The translations under genes and the position numbers were made by a program. Of a stretch of DNA of 64,000 nt, positions 7,700 to 17,051 are shown piece by piece. The stretch is from assembly GCF_022836475.1 (NCBI RefSeq), contig NZ_BQXH01000001.1, positions 124,001-188,000 of the forward strand, read 5' to 3'. This stretch comes from Ligilactobacillus pabuli. GTDB taxonomy: Bacteria > Bacillota > Bacilli > Lactobacillales > Lactobacillaceae. Each line of letters opens with the position of its first letter. The first letter of the stretch is position 1. Below the pieces are notes generated by a model. It made no database searches. It was given only the letters and a program-made list of their open reading frames with translations, and was not told the DNA's origin.

Positions 7700-8959
7700 T
7701 TAATCTTGCAGTTCTTCCCATAACTCATTTATTTCTGGATCATTAGGTTCAAGTGCCAAAAACTTTTGGACACATTGCCGGGCTAACTGCCGCTGCCCTG
7801 CATTCCGGAAAAAGAAAGCTGCATCAAATAAGAAGTCAGTTGAATCAGTTAATTCTTGATAGGCTGCTTGGTAGTCACTGAGAGCATCTTCATAATTATC
7901 AAGTGCAGCAAAAGACCGCCCTTGATTCCATAATAAACGGGCGTTAGAAAGTTCTTCTTCTTGGTAGTCCTTGATCAACGCCAGGTTTTCTTGATGTTCT
8001 CCAAAGCTAACCAGTAAATTACTGAGTGCAAGCACTAACGTCAAGTTATCGGGTTCTTGTTCTAAAGCTTTTTCCAAATACTTCTTTGCGTCCTCATTTT
8101 GACCTAATTTAGCAGCCAATCGACTCGCATTTTGGTAAAGCGCAATATTGTATTGATCGACACTTAAACCATCTTGTAAAATTTGTAAAGCATTTCTAAG
8201 TTGGCCTTGGTTTTCATAAATTTTAGCTAAATACGGATACAGGGTTGCGTAATCTGGTGCAATTTCTTTTAAATGAACAAAATTTTTCAAGGCATCTTCT
8301 TCATGTTTTAATTGGAATTGTGTCACTGCTAATTGAAAAATTAAATCTGGTTCCAAATCTTCTTTATGGATTTGTTCCAGGTAGCCTAACGCCTGCTCAA
8401 ATTTACCGATTTCAGCGTAACATACGCCTAAGCGACCAACTAGATTAACCTGCGAATAATTTTGGAGACCTTGTTTGATCAGACTGAGGTAATACCCCAA
8501 AGCCTTGCGGTATTCTTTAATACTAAAGTACAATTCCGCTAAAGCAAACTGAATCACTTCTTCATCAGGAGCTAACTTAGCAGCGGTTAATAATTTTTGC
8601 TCACTAACTTCAAATAGTCCTTGAGTTTGATAAAGGTCAGCCTCTACCAGCAGCGATTCTACATACGCTGGCGATATTTCCTTAATCTGTGATAAATAGT
8701 TCAATGCTTGGTCATCCTTGCCCTCACTAATCAAAATATCGGCCAGAGCAGTCCGTAATTCATCTTCAGCAGGATAACGGTCTAATAATAGTTGATATGT
8801 CCGAGTTGCCATGGATGTAAAGCCTAAAGAATAAAGTTCTTCAGCCAGTCCATATAAAGTGTCATCATCATCTTTACGTAGGGCCCATGCAAACTTCTTT
8901 TTGGCTTCATCAAATTGTCCGAGTTCTAGATTACTTAATGTTTCTTGTGAATAGCTCAT
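7700..8959 (-). CDS. Tetratricopeptide repeat protein, YpiA-like
   Basis: 419 residues, almost all 34-residue TPR helical hairpins; at least eight can be counted from patterns such as ALGYYLSLIKQG, ALKNFVHLKEIAPDY and KYLEKALEQEPDN. No enzyme motif, signal peptide or membrane segment is seen, so it is probably a cytoplasmic scaffold for protein contacts. Length and acidic composition match Bacillus YpiA (423 residues), whose gene lies in a similar neighbourhood. It follows hup but a terminator separates them. The partner protein is not known. Confidence 0.8.
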   Translation of the reverse strand: MSYSQETLSNLELGQFDEAKKKFAWALRKDDDDTLYGLAEELYSLGFTSMATRTYQLLLDRYPAEDELRTALADILISEGKDDQALNYLSQIKEISPAYVESLLVEADLYQTQGLFEVSEQKLLTAAKLAPDEEVIQFALAELYFSIKEYRKALGYYLSLIKQGLQNYSQVNLVGRLGVCYAEIGKFEQALGYLEQIHKEDLEPDLIFQLAVTQFQLKHEEDALKNFVHLKEIAPDYATLYPYLAKIYENQGQLRNALQILQDGLSVDQYNIALYQNASRLAAKLGQNEDAKKYLEKALEQEPDNLTLVLALSNLLVSFGEHQENLALIKDYQEEELSNARLLWNQGRSFAALDNYEDALSDYQAAYQELTDSTDFLFDAAFFFRNAGQRQLARQCVQKFLALEPNDPEINELWEELQD

Positions 8960-9033
8960 TTAACTGCTCCTTTGCTAGTAGTATTAATTATTTTTTTATT
9001 TGATTTATTGTTTCAATCCAGGCAGATTTTTCG

Positions 9034-9078
9034 CTGTTAAAAAAGACCAGGATAAGAATGAAATCTTACCTGGTCTTT
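9034..9078 (-). terminator. Terminator after hup
   Basis: On the minus strand AAAGACCAGGTAAG pairs with CTTATCCTGGTCTTT (one bulged base) around an 8-base loop, followed by TTTTTAA. It is 16 bases past the hup stop. Confidence 0.85.
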
Positions 9079-9093
9079 AAAATGCAGTTGTTC

Positions 9094-9369
9094 TTATTTA
9101 ACAACATCCTTCAGAGCTTTACCTGGCTTAAATGCAGGAACTTTGCTTGCAGGAATTTGAATTTCTGCACCTGTTTGTGGGTTACGGCCTTTACGAGCTG
9201 CGCGTTCGCGTACTTCGAAGTTACCAAAACCGATTAGTTGAACTTTTTCGCCATCCTTCAAGAAATCTTGAATTGAGCCAAAAACAGCGTCAACTGCAAC
9301 AGTTGCGTCCTTTTTTGTCAAACCTGTTTTTTCTGCAACAGTTTCGATCAATTGTGCTTTATTTGCCAT
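9094..9369 (-). CDS. hup: DNA-binding protein HU
   Basis: A 91-residue histone-like protein that binds and bends DNA as a dimer and compacts the nucleoid. The start [21 protein letters not shown], the [21 protein letters not shown] arm region with the DNA-intercalating Pro ([13 protein letters not shown]), and the C-terminal KALKDVV are all standard HU. The frame is open for a further 42 codons upstream, but AGGAGG sits 8 bases before ATG 9369 and homology begins there. It is a single-gene unit with its own promoter, a 5' leader of about 110 bases holding a small inverted repeat, and a terminator. Confidence 0.97.
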   Translation of the reverse strand: MANKAQLIETVAEKTGLTKKDATVAVDAVFGSIQDFLKDGEKVQLIGFGNFEVRERAARKGRNPQTGAEIQIPASKVPAFKPGKALKDVVK

Positions 9370-9398
9370 GTGTTTCACCTCCTGAATTGAAGATTTCG

Positions 9399-9419
9399 GG
9401 TATAAAATAACTTTATACC
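9399..9419 (-). repeat. Inverted repeat in the hup leader
   Basis: GGTATAAA and TTTATACC form 8-base arms around a 5-base loop, about 30 bases upstream of the hup start. It lies inside the predicted 5' leader, so it could act as a protein-binding site or a small RNA hairpin. The role is not known. Confidence 0.45.
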
Positions 9420-9485
9420 TTTTATAAGTAATTGGCTTGTGCCAAATACATGAAACAATGACTAATAAATCATTGCTCATGTAAT

Positions 9486-9514
9486 AAGATAGCACATAAA
9501 GCCTAATATAACAA
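9486..9514 (-). promoter_or_regulatory. hup promoter
   Basis: Minus strand: TTGTTA, 17-base spacer ending in TGC, then TATCTT, i.e. a -35 with an extended -10. The distance to the hup start implies a leader of about 110 bases. Confidence 0.55.
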
Positions 9515-9594
9515 GGTTTTTGGGCTCATTTAGCTGATTTTTTTGCTAAATTATCGCATATATTAAAACATTCTAATATAAACCTTTGCTTTAC

Positions 9595-10905
9595 TTATTT
9601 TCTCCGTCTTTCAATAATTCGGATCGGTGTTCCAGTAAAGTCAAACGCCTCTCTAATTTGATTTTCCAAGAAACGTTCATAAGAAAAATGCATTAAATCA
9701 GGGTCATTGACAAAGACCACAAAAGTTGGCGGCTTAATTGCAACTTGAGTCCCGTAGTATACACGCAGACGCTTCCCATTTTCAGTTGGTGTTGGATTAT
9801 GCGCGATTGCATCCATTAAGACATCATTTAAGACAGACGACGAGATCCGCTGTTCATGATTATGGTAAACTCGTTGAACTAAATCAGGCAAGCTGCTTAA
9901 CCGTTGATGAGTCTTTGCAGAAACAAAAACAATTGGTGCATAGCTCAAATACTGAAATTCGGCTCTGATCAATGCTTCGAACTGTTGTAAAGTATGGTTA
10001 CTCTTCTTTAAGGTATCCCATTTATTAACAACAATGATCACACCACGACCAGCTTCATGAGCATATCCAGCAACGTGCTTATCCTGTTCACGAATCCCTT
10101 CTTCAGCGTTTAAAACAACACAGACCACGTCACTCCGATCAATGGCACGCATCGCACGTAAAACGGAGTATTTTTCAGTGTTTTCATAAACTTTACCCCG
10201 TTTTCTGATCCCGGCGGTATCGATCATTGTATATTCAGTATTATTTTCCGCCACAAATTTGGTATCGATCGCATCACGGGTTGTTCCTTCAATTCCAGAG
10301 ACGATAACCCGGTTTTCACCTAAAATTGCATTAACTAATGAAGACTTTCCGACATTAGGACGACCGATAAAGCTAAATTTAATCGAAGAATCTTCCTCAT
10401 TCGCAGTATTTTCAGGGAATGCTTGACAAATTTTATCAAGTAGATCACCAGTCCCGATCCCATGGGTTCCGGAAACGGCAACTGGATCACCTAAGCCAAG
10501 AGAATAGAAGTCAAAGATCTCAGCCCGAGCCTCGGGATTATCAACCTTATTAACTGCAAGGATCACAGGCTTATTAGATTTATATAAAATTTGTGCGACC
10601 TGCTCATCAGCATCCGTCACACCTTCTTGAACACTAGTGATCACTACGATCACATCAGCTTCATCGATCGCAATTTTGGCTTGTTCAGTAATCTGAGTGA
10701 TCAAAGGTTCATCACTGATTTCAATCCCACCAGTATCAATAATATCAAAATTTTGCCCTAACCATTCACTATGGGCATAAATTCGGTCTCTTGTGACCCC
10801 AGGAGTATCTTCCACAATGGAAATTCGTTCCCCAGCTATCCGATTAAAAATAGTTGACTTTCCCACATTAGGACGACCAACAAAAGCAACTACTGGATTG
10901 GCCAT
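9595..10905 (-). CDS. der: Ribosome biogenesis GTPase Der (EngA)
   Basis: 436 residues with two tandem GTPase domains and a C-terminal KH-like domain, the mark of Der. Domain 1 has G1 [10 protein letters not shown]3 DTGG and G4 NKVD. Domain 2 has G1 [10 protein letters not shown]3 DTAG and G4 NKWD. It binds the maturing 50S subunit and is essential in most bacteria. The last residues are basic. It lies downstream of rpsA after a terminator, with an AGAGGTGG ribosome site before ATG 10905, so it probably has its own promoter in the 118-base gap. Confidence 0.98.
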   Translation of the reverse strand: MANPVVAFVGRPNVGKSTIFNRIAGERISIVEDTPGVTRDRIYAHSEWLGQNFDIIDTGGIEISDEPLITQITEQAKIAIDEADVIVVITSVQEGVTDADEQVAQILYKSNKPVILAVNKVDNPEARAEIFDFYSLGLGDPVAVSGTHGIGTGDLLDKICQAFPENTANEEDSSIKFSFIGRPNVGKSSLVNAILGENRVIVSGIEGTTRDAIDTKFVAENNTEYTMIDTAGIRKRGKVYENTEKYSVLRAMRAIDRSDVVCVVLNAEEGIREQDKHVAGYAHEAGRGVIIVVNKWDTLKKSNHTLQQFEALIRAEFQYLSYAPIVFVSAKTHQRLSSLPDLVQRVYHNHEQRISSSVLNDVLMDAIAHNPTPTENGKRLRVYYGTQVAIKPPTFVVFVNDPDLMHFSYERFLENQIREAFDFTGTPIRIIERRRK

Positions 10906-10957
10906 AAATATCCACCTCTTTCTAAAACTACACTTTCACTATTTTAACAAATTTTAT

Positions 10958-11001
10958 AAGTATAAAAAACCAGTCCAAGAACAACAGGCATGGACTGGTT
11001 T
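10958..11001 (-). terminator. Terminator after rpsA
   Basis: Minus strand: AAACCAGTCCA pairs perfectly with TGGACTGGTTT around a 13-base loop, and the stem runs into TTTTTTATA. It lies 22 bases past the rpsA stop. Confidence 0.88.
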
Positions 11002-11023
11002 CGACTTATCAATTTAAGTTAAA

Positions 11024-12217
11024 TTATTTTTTCAACTCGTCGCCAATAAGGTCGCCCAATGTGAAACCTGTTTCTTCATCAGGGAAGTTATTGGATTGGT
11101 TTTTGTTTGACTTGCGTGCTGGTTCTTGATGTTCAGCAGCAGGTTTTTCTTGCAAGGCTTTGATTGATAATGCCAAACGATGATTTTCACCATCAACGCT
11201 CAACACTTTAGCTTCAACTGTTTCACCAGAAGTTAATACTTCATTAGGTGTAGCAATGTGCTTGTGTGAGATTTGGGAAATATGAACCAAACCTTCAACG
11301 CCAGGGAATACTTCAACAAAAGCACCGAAACTTGTTAGACGTTTAACAGTTCCTTCAATGACGTCGCCTTCAGCAACTTTTTCGTTAATGTCATCCCAAG
11401 GTTGTGGTAATGTTTGCTTGATTGAAAGTGAGATTCGGTCTTTTTCAGGATCAACTGAAAGAACTTTAACCTTCACATCTTCACCAACTTTAAGCACGTC
11501 AGATGGCTTGCCAACACGTTCGTATGAAATTTCTGAAACGTGTACCAATCCGTCAACGCCGCCAAGGTCAACAAAGGCACCAAAGTTGGTCAAACGAGCA
11601 ACTTTACCTTCAACAACATCGCCTGCAGCCAATTTACTCATGATTTCTTGGCGTTTAGCTTCACGTTCTGCACGAGCAACTTCTTTATGAGAAAGGATCA
11701 AACGATTTTCGCTTGGTTCGATTTCAATGATCTTAAGTTCAAGTTCTTGACCTTTGAACTGGTTAAGATCTTCCACAAAGTGATCAGAAACCATCGATGC
11801 AGGAATAAAACCGCGAACACCTGCGTCAACCACTAAGCCACCCTTAACAACTTGTGTAACAGGGGCTGTGATGTTTTCACCAGCTTCAAATTTTTGTTCA
11901 ATTTCATCCCAAACTTTACGTGCTTCAAGTCTGCGTTGCGACAATAAGAAACTGCCGCCTTCTTTATCAGAGCCGATCTTCGAAATCACAACTAAATCAA
12001 ATACATCACCGATTTTAACTTGATCTTCGATTTCATCTGCTTTAATACTTAATTCGCGGGCAGGAACGATACCTTCAACACCAGTACCTTCAATCCCAAC
12101 AATAACTTGTTTTGAATCGTCTAAGGCCAATACTTCACCTTTAACGACATCACCAATTTTAACAGGCTTTACACTGTTCAACGCTTCTAATAAATCCTTG
12201 TTTTCTGATTCACTCAT
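11024..12217 (-). CDS. rpsA: 30S ribosomal protein S1 homologue (four S1 domains)
   Basis: 397 residues. Four S1 RNA-binding beta-barrels lie at about 18-90, 105-175, 192-262 and 278-350, the last two most typical (GKVARLTNFGAFVDLG...GLVHVSEIS and GTVKRLTSFGAFVEVFPGVEGLVHISQIS). A charged, disordered tail ends in FTLGDLIGDELKK. Gram-positive S1 homologues are shorter than the six-domain E. coli protein and their role on the ribosome is less certain. AAGGAGG precedes ATG 12217. The gene follows cmk at 66 bases, the cmk-rpsA order common to many bacteria. Confidence 0.95.
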   Translation of the reverse strand: MSESENKDLLEALNSVKPVKIGDVVKGEVLALDDSKQVIVGIEGTGVEGIVPARELSIKADEIEDQVKIGDVFDLVVISKIGSDKEGGSFLLSQRRLEARKVWDEIEQKFEAGENITAPVTQVVKGGLVVDAGVRGFIPASMVSDHFVEDLNQFKGQELELKIIEIEPSENRLILSHKEVARAEREAKRQEIMSKLAAGDVVEGKVARLTNFGAFVDLGGVDGLVHVSEISYERVGKPSDVLKVGEDVKVKVLSVDPEKDRISLSIKQTLPQPWDDINEKVAEGDVIEGTVKRLTSFGAFVEVFPGVEGLVHISQISHKHIATPNEVLTSGETVEAKVLSVDGENHRLALSIKALQEKPAAEHQEPARKSNKNQSNNFPDEETGFTLGDLIGDELKK

Positions 12218-12283
12218 GGACTAAGTCCTCCTTAACAACTAACTCTAAGTTATATCTTAACCGATTTTAGTTAAAATTTCCAG

Positions 12284-12967
12284 TTAATTTTCATTTTTTT
12301 GTGCTTGTTTGACAAAATAAAGTATTTTTTCCACAACTTCTTCGATATTTAATGAAGTTGTGTCCAATAAAATTGCATCACTCGCCTGAGTTAATGGTGA
12401 AATTTCACGGTGTGAATCCTTGTAATCTCGAGCAGAAATTTCTTGTTCCAATGTTTCCATTGAAGTTTCAATGCCTTTGCTGATATTTTCTTTATACCGT
12501 CGAACTGCTCTTTCGTGAACACTAGCGACCATGAAAATTTTTACTTCAGCAGCCGGCAAAACAGTTGTCCCAATATCCCGGCCATCCATCACAATTGCAC
12601 CAGCTGCTGCAATTTCTTGTTGTTTAGCGGTCATTTCTTGGCGGACACTGGCCTGAGCAGAAACTAACGACACTTGGTTCGTAATTTCTGGCAACCGAAT
12701 CGCCTGAGTCGCATCTTCGCCATTTACGTATACTAATTGTTCAGGAGCAGCAGGTACAAATTTTAATTCAAAGTTTGTCAGCATTTTTTTAAGCGCTGCA
12801 TCATCATCTAATGCTACTCCTTGCTTTAACGCTGCATATGTGACTGCGCGATACATTGCACCTGTATCACAGTAAATATAGTCCAACTTTTTTGCGACTA
12901 ACTTAGCAACCGTACTTTTCCCAGCAGATGCTGGACCATCGATTGCAATTTGCATTTTTCTTGTCAT
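12284..12967 (-). CDS. cmk: Cytidylate (CMP/dCMP) kinase
   Basis: 227 residues; phosphorylates CMP and dCMP to the diphosphates with ATP. Walker A is [10 protein letters not shown] near residues 10-19. The NMP-binding part has [12 protein letters not shown] and the conserved [12 protein letters not shown]; the lid region has Arg-rich [10 protein letters not shown] and [21 protein letters not shown] lies 6 bases before ATG 12967, which favours this start over the Met five codons in. It is upstream of rpsA. Confidence 0.97.
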   Translation of the reverse strand: MTRKMQIAIDGPASAGKSTVAKLVAKKLDYIYCDTGAMYRAVTYAALKQGVALDDDAALKKMLTNFELKFVPAAPEQLVYVNGEDATQAIRLPEITNQVSLVSAQASVRQEMTAKQQEIAAAGAIVMDGRDIGTTVLPAAEVKIFMVASVHERAVRRYKENISKGIETSMETLEQEISARDYKDSHREISPLTQASDAILLDTTSLNIEEVVEKILYFVKQAQKNEN

Positions 12968-13024
12968 AATTTTCCTTCCAAATTACGTATTTCAATCTTA
13001 CTAATTTAAACAATGTTCTCCACA

Positions 13025-13058
13025 AATAAATAGAGGCCACTCACCAGGAACGACCTCT
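13025..13058 (-). terminator. Weak terminator after the LysM gene
   Basis: Minus strand: AGAGGTC pairs with GGCCTCT (one G-T pair), followed by ATTTATTTG. The stem is short and the tail imperfect, so some readthrough into cmk is likely. Confidence 0.5.
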
Positions 13059-13065
13059 GTAAATA

Positions 13066-13677
13066 TTACTTGATCCGAATCTGTTGACCAGGATTGATCG
13101 TTGAATTAGCATTCAAGCCAGGATTGAGTTGAATTAGTTCTTCAACTGTTAAGCCATTGTTAGCAGCGACCCGGTATAAGCCTTGTCCTGCGTCTACAGT
13201 GACATATGAGCCATCTGAGCTTGAACTGTTCTCGCTGGCACTAGAAGATTGCTGGCTGCTTTCTGCGGCACTGCTAGAAGTTTCACTAGCGACTTGAGAA
13301 GAACTAGCAGCTGAAGTTGTTTCACTTTCACTAGCACTCTCCTGAGTCTTGGTTGACTCAGTCGTACTCTTAGCGACAGTTTTTTTAGCCGCCTTCTTTT
13401 TAGCTGGCTTGGCTTTTTTCTTGGACGAAGAAATGACTTCGACTTGGTTATCACTATTTAATGTTTTATTCGATGAAGTTTTTTGTGAAATAAAATAAAG
13501 TGCGATAGTACCGATAATGATAATCAAAAAAATAACCAACAAAGAACTGGTCAAAACTGTATTGCTCTTATTATTCCGGCGAGTTACCGACCGCGAATAA
13601 TTGCCGTTGTTATCTTTTTCATCTTCAAAAGTACTTTCCCATGGCTTTTTTGTATGTTGGTCATCCTTATTGTTCAT
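13066..13677 (-). CDS. Membrane-anchored LysM protein (YpbE-like)
   Basis: 203 residues. The N-terminal 40 residues are hydrophilic and cytoplasmic; a transmembrane helix spans about 43-63. A Lys/Ala-rich stretch (86-103) leads to a linker of nearly pure Ser, Thr, Glu and Ala (104-156), probably a wall-spanning spacer. A single LysM domain at about 158-203 (GQGLYRVAANNGLTVEELIQLNP) would bind peptidoglycan. Bacillus YpbE has the same layout and also sits beside recQ and ypbB. No catalytic domain is present. AGGAGG lies 7 bases before ATG 13677. Confidence 0.88.
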   Translation of the reverse strand: MNNKDDQHTKKPWESTFEDEKDNNGNYSRSVTRRNNKSNTVLTSSLLVIFLIIIIGTIALYFISQKTSSNKTLNSDNQVEVISSSKKKAKPAKKKAAKKTVAKSTTESTKTQESASESETTSAASSSQVASETSSSAAESSQQSSSASENSSSSDGSYVTVDAGQGLYRVAANNGLTVEELIQLNPGLNANSTINPGQQIRIK

Positions 13678-13787
13678 GAATCACACCTCCTTAAGTTAAC
13701 TCACCAATTATTTTACCATAGTTATTTTTTTTTAAAAAGAAATGGTGCAGAAATCTTGCAGATTCAGCAAACTTTTTACACACTGAC

Positions 13788-15263
13788 CTAGTCATCCCGA
13801 AATAACTTCTGCAAGACTTGCCGATAATCACGACTTGGCGGTGTGTTTTTTGGTAAATTATTGGTTACTTGGTCGACGTTGGCAAAAATTTGTTGCAGAT
13901 CATAGGATTCTTCTCCTAATTGACAACAATTTTGTTGATGCTTAACTACCCGTTCTTCATCAAAATACCGCAAAATAAAGTTTCGTTTACAGTCTGGATA
14001 ATTAACATAGGCTAACATCTGTTGCAACGCTCGTAACTTTTCTGTCCGTCTTTGTGTAAAAATTTGTTCCATATCCGCAAAACTGATCCCCATTTGCTGG
14101 TAGCGTGTGACCAGATAAGCACTCTCACTCTCTAAACTGGCACTTTTTAAAGCAGCTGGTGATTGTTGATACAGTTCTAATTCATCTGAATTTGGCAATG
14201 AATTAAAGGCCAATCTTTTTTGTAAAAAACGGTCATTTTCATTAAATAAAATAATTGCAATACTTTGTTGACCGTCTCGACCTGCTCGTCCAATTTCTTG
14301 GACATAATTCTCCAGATCTTGCGGCATATGATAGTGGATCACGTAACGGATATCAGTTTTATTGATTCCCATTCCGAATGCTGAAGTGGCGCAGATCAAG
14401 TCCAACTGACCAGTTAAAAATTGTTGTTGGACAGCATAACGTTCAGCAAACGATAAACCGGCATGATAAGCAGCAACATGTAAACTGGTTTTTTGCTGAA
14501 TTAACTCCGTCAGCTCATCACACTGCTTTTTGCTAGAAAAATAAATCAACCCTGGCCCAGGTAATTGCTTGAGCAAGGATAATAAACGTTCCTTTTTCGT
14601 TTGTTCATCTGGTAGTTTTTCCGTCGCTAAAAAAATATTGGGCCGATCAACTGAGTATTGAACTAACTTAAAACTAGCTGGTAAGCGTAATAGTTTAGTC
14701 ATGTCCGCTAAGACACGCTTAGTTGCCGTTGCAGTCACTGCTAAAGTCAAGGGGTCACCAAGTTGATGCCGCATTTGACCTAACTGTAAATAATCTGGGC
14801 GAAAATCTGGTCCCCACGCTGAAATACAATGCGCTTCATCGATCACTAGTAAGCCAATGTTTAGTTGTAATAAAGCTGCAAGCACTGCTTCATTCCTTAA
14901 CATTTCTGGTGCCAGATAAATAAAGGCATAGCGATTTAACTGCTCTAAGACCTGTCTTTTATCTTGGAAGCTTAAATTTGAATTCAAAGCGACCACTCTT
15001 TTTTCGCCTTGTAAGCGTAACTGTTCAACTTGATCTTGCATTAAGGATAATAAAGGCGAAATAATCACGACTGGCTGCTTAGTGTATTCACCAAAAAATT
15101 GATAACACAGTGATTTGCCGGTCCCGGTCGGTAAAATTGCAACCGTTGAACGATTATTCAATAAACTAGTGATGACTTCTTCTTGACCAGCTTTAAACTC
15201 AGTAAAACCAAATTTTTGTTGTAAAAAATGATGTAATTCATGTTCAACGTTCACTTTGTTCAC
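13788..15263 (-). CDS. recQ: ATP-dependent DNA helicase RecQ (short form)
   Basis: About 491 residues. Superfamily 2 helicase motifs in order: Q-motif around FKAGQEEVI, Walker A LPTGTGKSLCYQ, DEAHCISAWGPDFRPDY, TATA, and motif VI QEIGRAGRDGQ. A zinc-binding segment follows (Cys in YPDCKRNFILRYFDE and the later NCC). The HRDC domain is absent, as in Bacillus RecQ of similar size. It unwinds DNA during repair and recombination. The frame stays open well upstream, but GGAGG four bases before GTG 15263 marks the likely start, giving a 20-base overlap with ypbB and translational coupling to it. Confidence 0.92.
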   Translation of the reverse strand: MNKVNVEHELHHFLQQKFGFTEFKAGQEEVITSLLNNRSTVAILPTGTGKSLCYQFFGEYTKQPVVIISPLLSLMQDQVEQLRLQGEKRVVALNSNLSFQDKRQVLEQLNRYAFIYLAPEMLRNEAVLAALLQLNIGLLVIDEAHCISAWGPDFRPDYLQLGQMRHQLGDPLTLAVTATATKRVLADMTKLLRLPASFKLVQYSVDRPNIFLATEKLPDEQTKKERLLSLLKQLPGPGLIYFSSKKQCDELTELIQQKTSLHVAAYHAGLSFAERYAVQQQFLTGQLDLICATSAFGMGINKTDIRYVIHYHMPQDLENYVQEIGRAGRDGQQSIAIILFNENDRFLQKRLAFNSLPNSDELELYQQSPAALKSASLESESAYLVTRYQQMGISFADMEQIFTQRRTEKLRALQQMLAYVNYPDCKRNFILRYFDEERVVKHQQNCCQLGEESYDLQQIFANVDQVTNNLPKNTPPSRDYRQVLQKLFRDD

Positions 15264-16287
15264 GAGTCCTCCAAATTGCATATAATCTATACTTGAAAAA
15301 AGAAATTTTTGCCTGGTACTCACCCACCATCGAATACTGCCACTGATCAATGTCAGCCGGTAAGATTTTCCCCAATAACTGCCGTTCAGTGTTGCTCAAA
15401 AATAGTTCAAAGGGAAAATCAGCATTAAATATCGCTGCATTTAGCAGGTGTTCTAAAATTGTACTTTCTTTGAGCTGACTGCGCTGAACAATTTGGGGAA
15501 TAGAAAATCCCCGCGTAATTAAAGTTAATGTTTTCTGCGATTTCTGGTATAAAGCATTTTTGGACTGAAAATGCGTAATCATCGGTGCTAACGGCGAATT
15601 GGTCTGGATCAGTTCCAGAACAAAACGACTATTGAGATCTAACAGGGTTAATTCAACTGCTCGTTGACTAATATTAAGTGCTTGTGCGACTTGTTTTGTG
15701 GTGGCAGGAACTGTCTCATGTCCGGCAAATTGGGAACAAAAGATCCAGGCATCCTGCGGGTCTTCTAGAGCTAAAAATTTTTTTAGTTCAGTCACTAGCT
15801 GTTCTTTTAGCGCCCTTAGGCCATGTGCTCTGACCCAGTTTTTGAGGACTGCCTGACATTCAAAATCATCGACAGCGACATAATAGCGGGCATTTTTCCA
15901 ACTGGCTTCGGAAGCAACTTGTACTAATAAACGTAATAATTTGACTAAATCGTACACGCGGTAATTGGCAAAAACTTGTGGTGCAGCTAAAGAATGCTCT
16001 GCTTGTAATTGTGCTTGGCAAGCTTGTCCGTCTGCCGTTAATAAAACAGTCCCATCATCTTGTTTTAGGAGCATTTTTTGTTGACAAAGCAGCTTGATCT
16101 GCTGGTCAAATGCCTGTGTATCCATACTTGGACAGAGGTTAATATAAGCTAACCACTGATAACGCATGCCCCAAAATAACGTGGAATTGGATAACCGTTT
16201 GCTAAGTAATTGGCGCAAAACGGCAGGTCTGCGTGCTTGCTGAGTCGAAAAAAACAGCAGCCAATTGTCTTCACTAACCTTTGACAT
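15244..16287 (-). CDS. ypbB: YpbB-like protein with helicase-associated helix-turn-helix
   Basis: 347 residues. No helicase motors; the recognisable part is a C-terminal helix-turn-helix at about 258-300 (LITRGFSIPQIVQRSQLKESTILEHL), the domain found at the end of some RecQ-like helicases, here as a separate protein. The final helix FFKYRLYAIWR matches YpbB. Its place directly before recQ, with overlap, is the same as in Bacillus and suggests it works with RecQ, perhaps in DNA contact. Function is not experimentally clear. Confidence 0.8.
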   Translation of the reverse strand: MSKVSEDNWLLFFSTQQARRPAVLRQLLSKRLSNSTLFWGMRYQWLAYINLCPSMDTQAFDQQIKLLCQQKMLLKQDDGTVLLTADGQACQAQLQAEHSLAAPQVFANYRVYDLVKLLRLLVQVASEASWKNARYYVAVDDFECQAVLKNWVRAHGLRALKEQLVTELKKFLALEDPQDAWIFCSQFAGHETVPATTKQVAQALNISQRAVELTLLDLNSRFVLELIQTNSPLAPMITHFQSKNALYQKSQKTLTLITRGFSIPQIVQRSQLKESTILEHLLNAAIFNADFPFELFLSNTERQLLGKILPADIDQWQYSMVGEYQAKISFFKYRLYAIWRTREQSER

Positions 16288-16319
16288 ACTGCTGCCCTCC
16301 TCTTACTAATATGATCTGC

Positions 16320-17051
16320 TTATTTTTTCTCAACCATTTGTTTCAATAAGGTCACTTCTTGGTTACTTAACTCGCGGAAATCTCCAGAAGTTAAGCCATC
16401 CAAGTTTAAGAAACCATATGTTTCACGTTTTAATTTCTTAACCGGATGCTTTACGGCAAGAAACATCTTTTTAACTTGATGGTAGCGTCCTTCATGGATC
16501 GTTAAAGAGACCACAGCCGTATTTTTCTTAGTATCTGTCGAAAGAATTTTTGCTTTCGCAGCGGAACTGCGGTGTTTCTTGTCTAACGAGACCCCATGAC
16601 GCAACCGTTCCAGGTCATGGCTGTCCGGAATTCCCTCAACTTTAGCAACATAGGTTTTATTGACATGGTAACTAGGGTGCATCAATTTATTGGCTAAGTC
16701 ACCATCGTTAGTCATTAACACTAAACCAGAAGTATCATAATCTAACCGCCCGACAGGATAGATCCGTTGTGGCAGATCAGCGAAAAAATCTGTGACAACT
16801 TTACGGTTCTTATCATCCTTTGCGGCTGAGATCACACCACGCGGTTTATATAAAATAAAATAAACTTTAGCATTTTTTTGTGGAATTAAATGTCCATCGA
16901 CTTCAACGGCATCTTCACCGTTAACTTTAACTCCTAATTCCGTGACTACCTTGCCATTGACCCTAACTCGGCCAGCCACGATCAATTTTTCACTGGCTCG
17001 CCTTGATGCTACTCCAGCATTAGCCATTACTTTTTGTAATCTATCTGTCAT
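16320..17051 (-). CDS. rluB: Ribosomal large-subunit pseudouridine synthase B
   Basis: About 243 residues. An N-terminal S4 RNA-binding domain (LQKVMANAGVASRRASEKLI) is followed by the RsuA/RluB catalytic domain with GRLDYDTSGLVLMTNDGDL, where the Asp of RLD is the nucleophile. The ending KKTY-like KRETYGFLNLDGL is also standard. It isomerises a uridine in 23S rRNA near the peptidyl-transferase centre. AAGGA eight bases before ATG 17051 makes this the best start, overlapping the end of scpB by 11 bases; upstream in-frame Met codons lie within the ribosome site. Confidence 0.94.
   Translation of the reverse strand: MTDRLQKVMANAGVASRRASEKLIVAGRVRVNGKVVTELGVKVNGEDAVEVDGHLIPQKNAKVYFILYKPRGVISAAKDDKNRKVVTDFFADLPQRIYPVGRLDYDTSGLVLMTNDGDLANKLMHPSYHVNKTYVAKVEGIPDSHDLERLRHGVSLDKKHRSSAAKAKILSTDTKKNTAVVSLTIHEGRYHQVKKMFLAVKHPVKKLKRETYGFLNLDGLTSGDFRELSNQEVTLLKQMVEKK

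Noticed and set aside
9370-9495. Upstream extension of the HU frame
   Set aside because: The strong AGGAGG before ATG 9369 and the family start rule it out; the extension covers the leader and promoter.
13194-13454. 86-codon minus-strand ORF within the LysM gene
   Set aside because: Alternative frame of the repetitive Ser/Lys-coding linker, without its own ribosome site.
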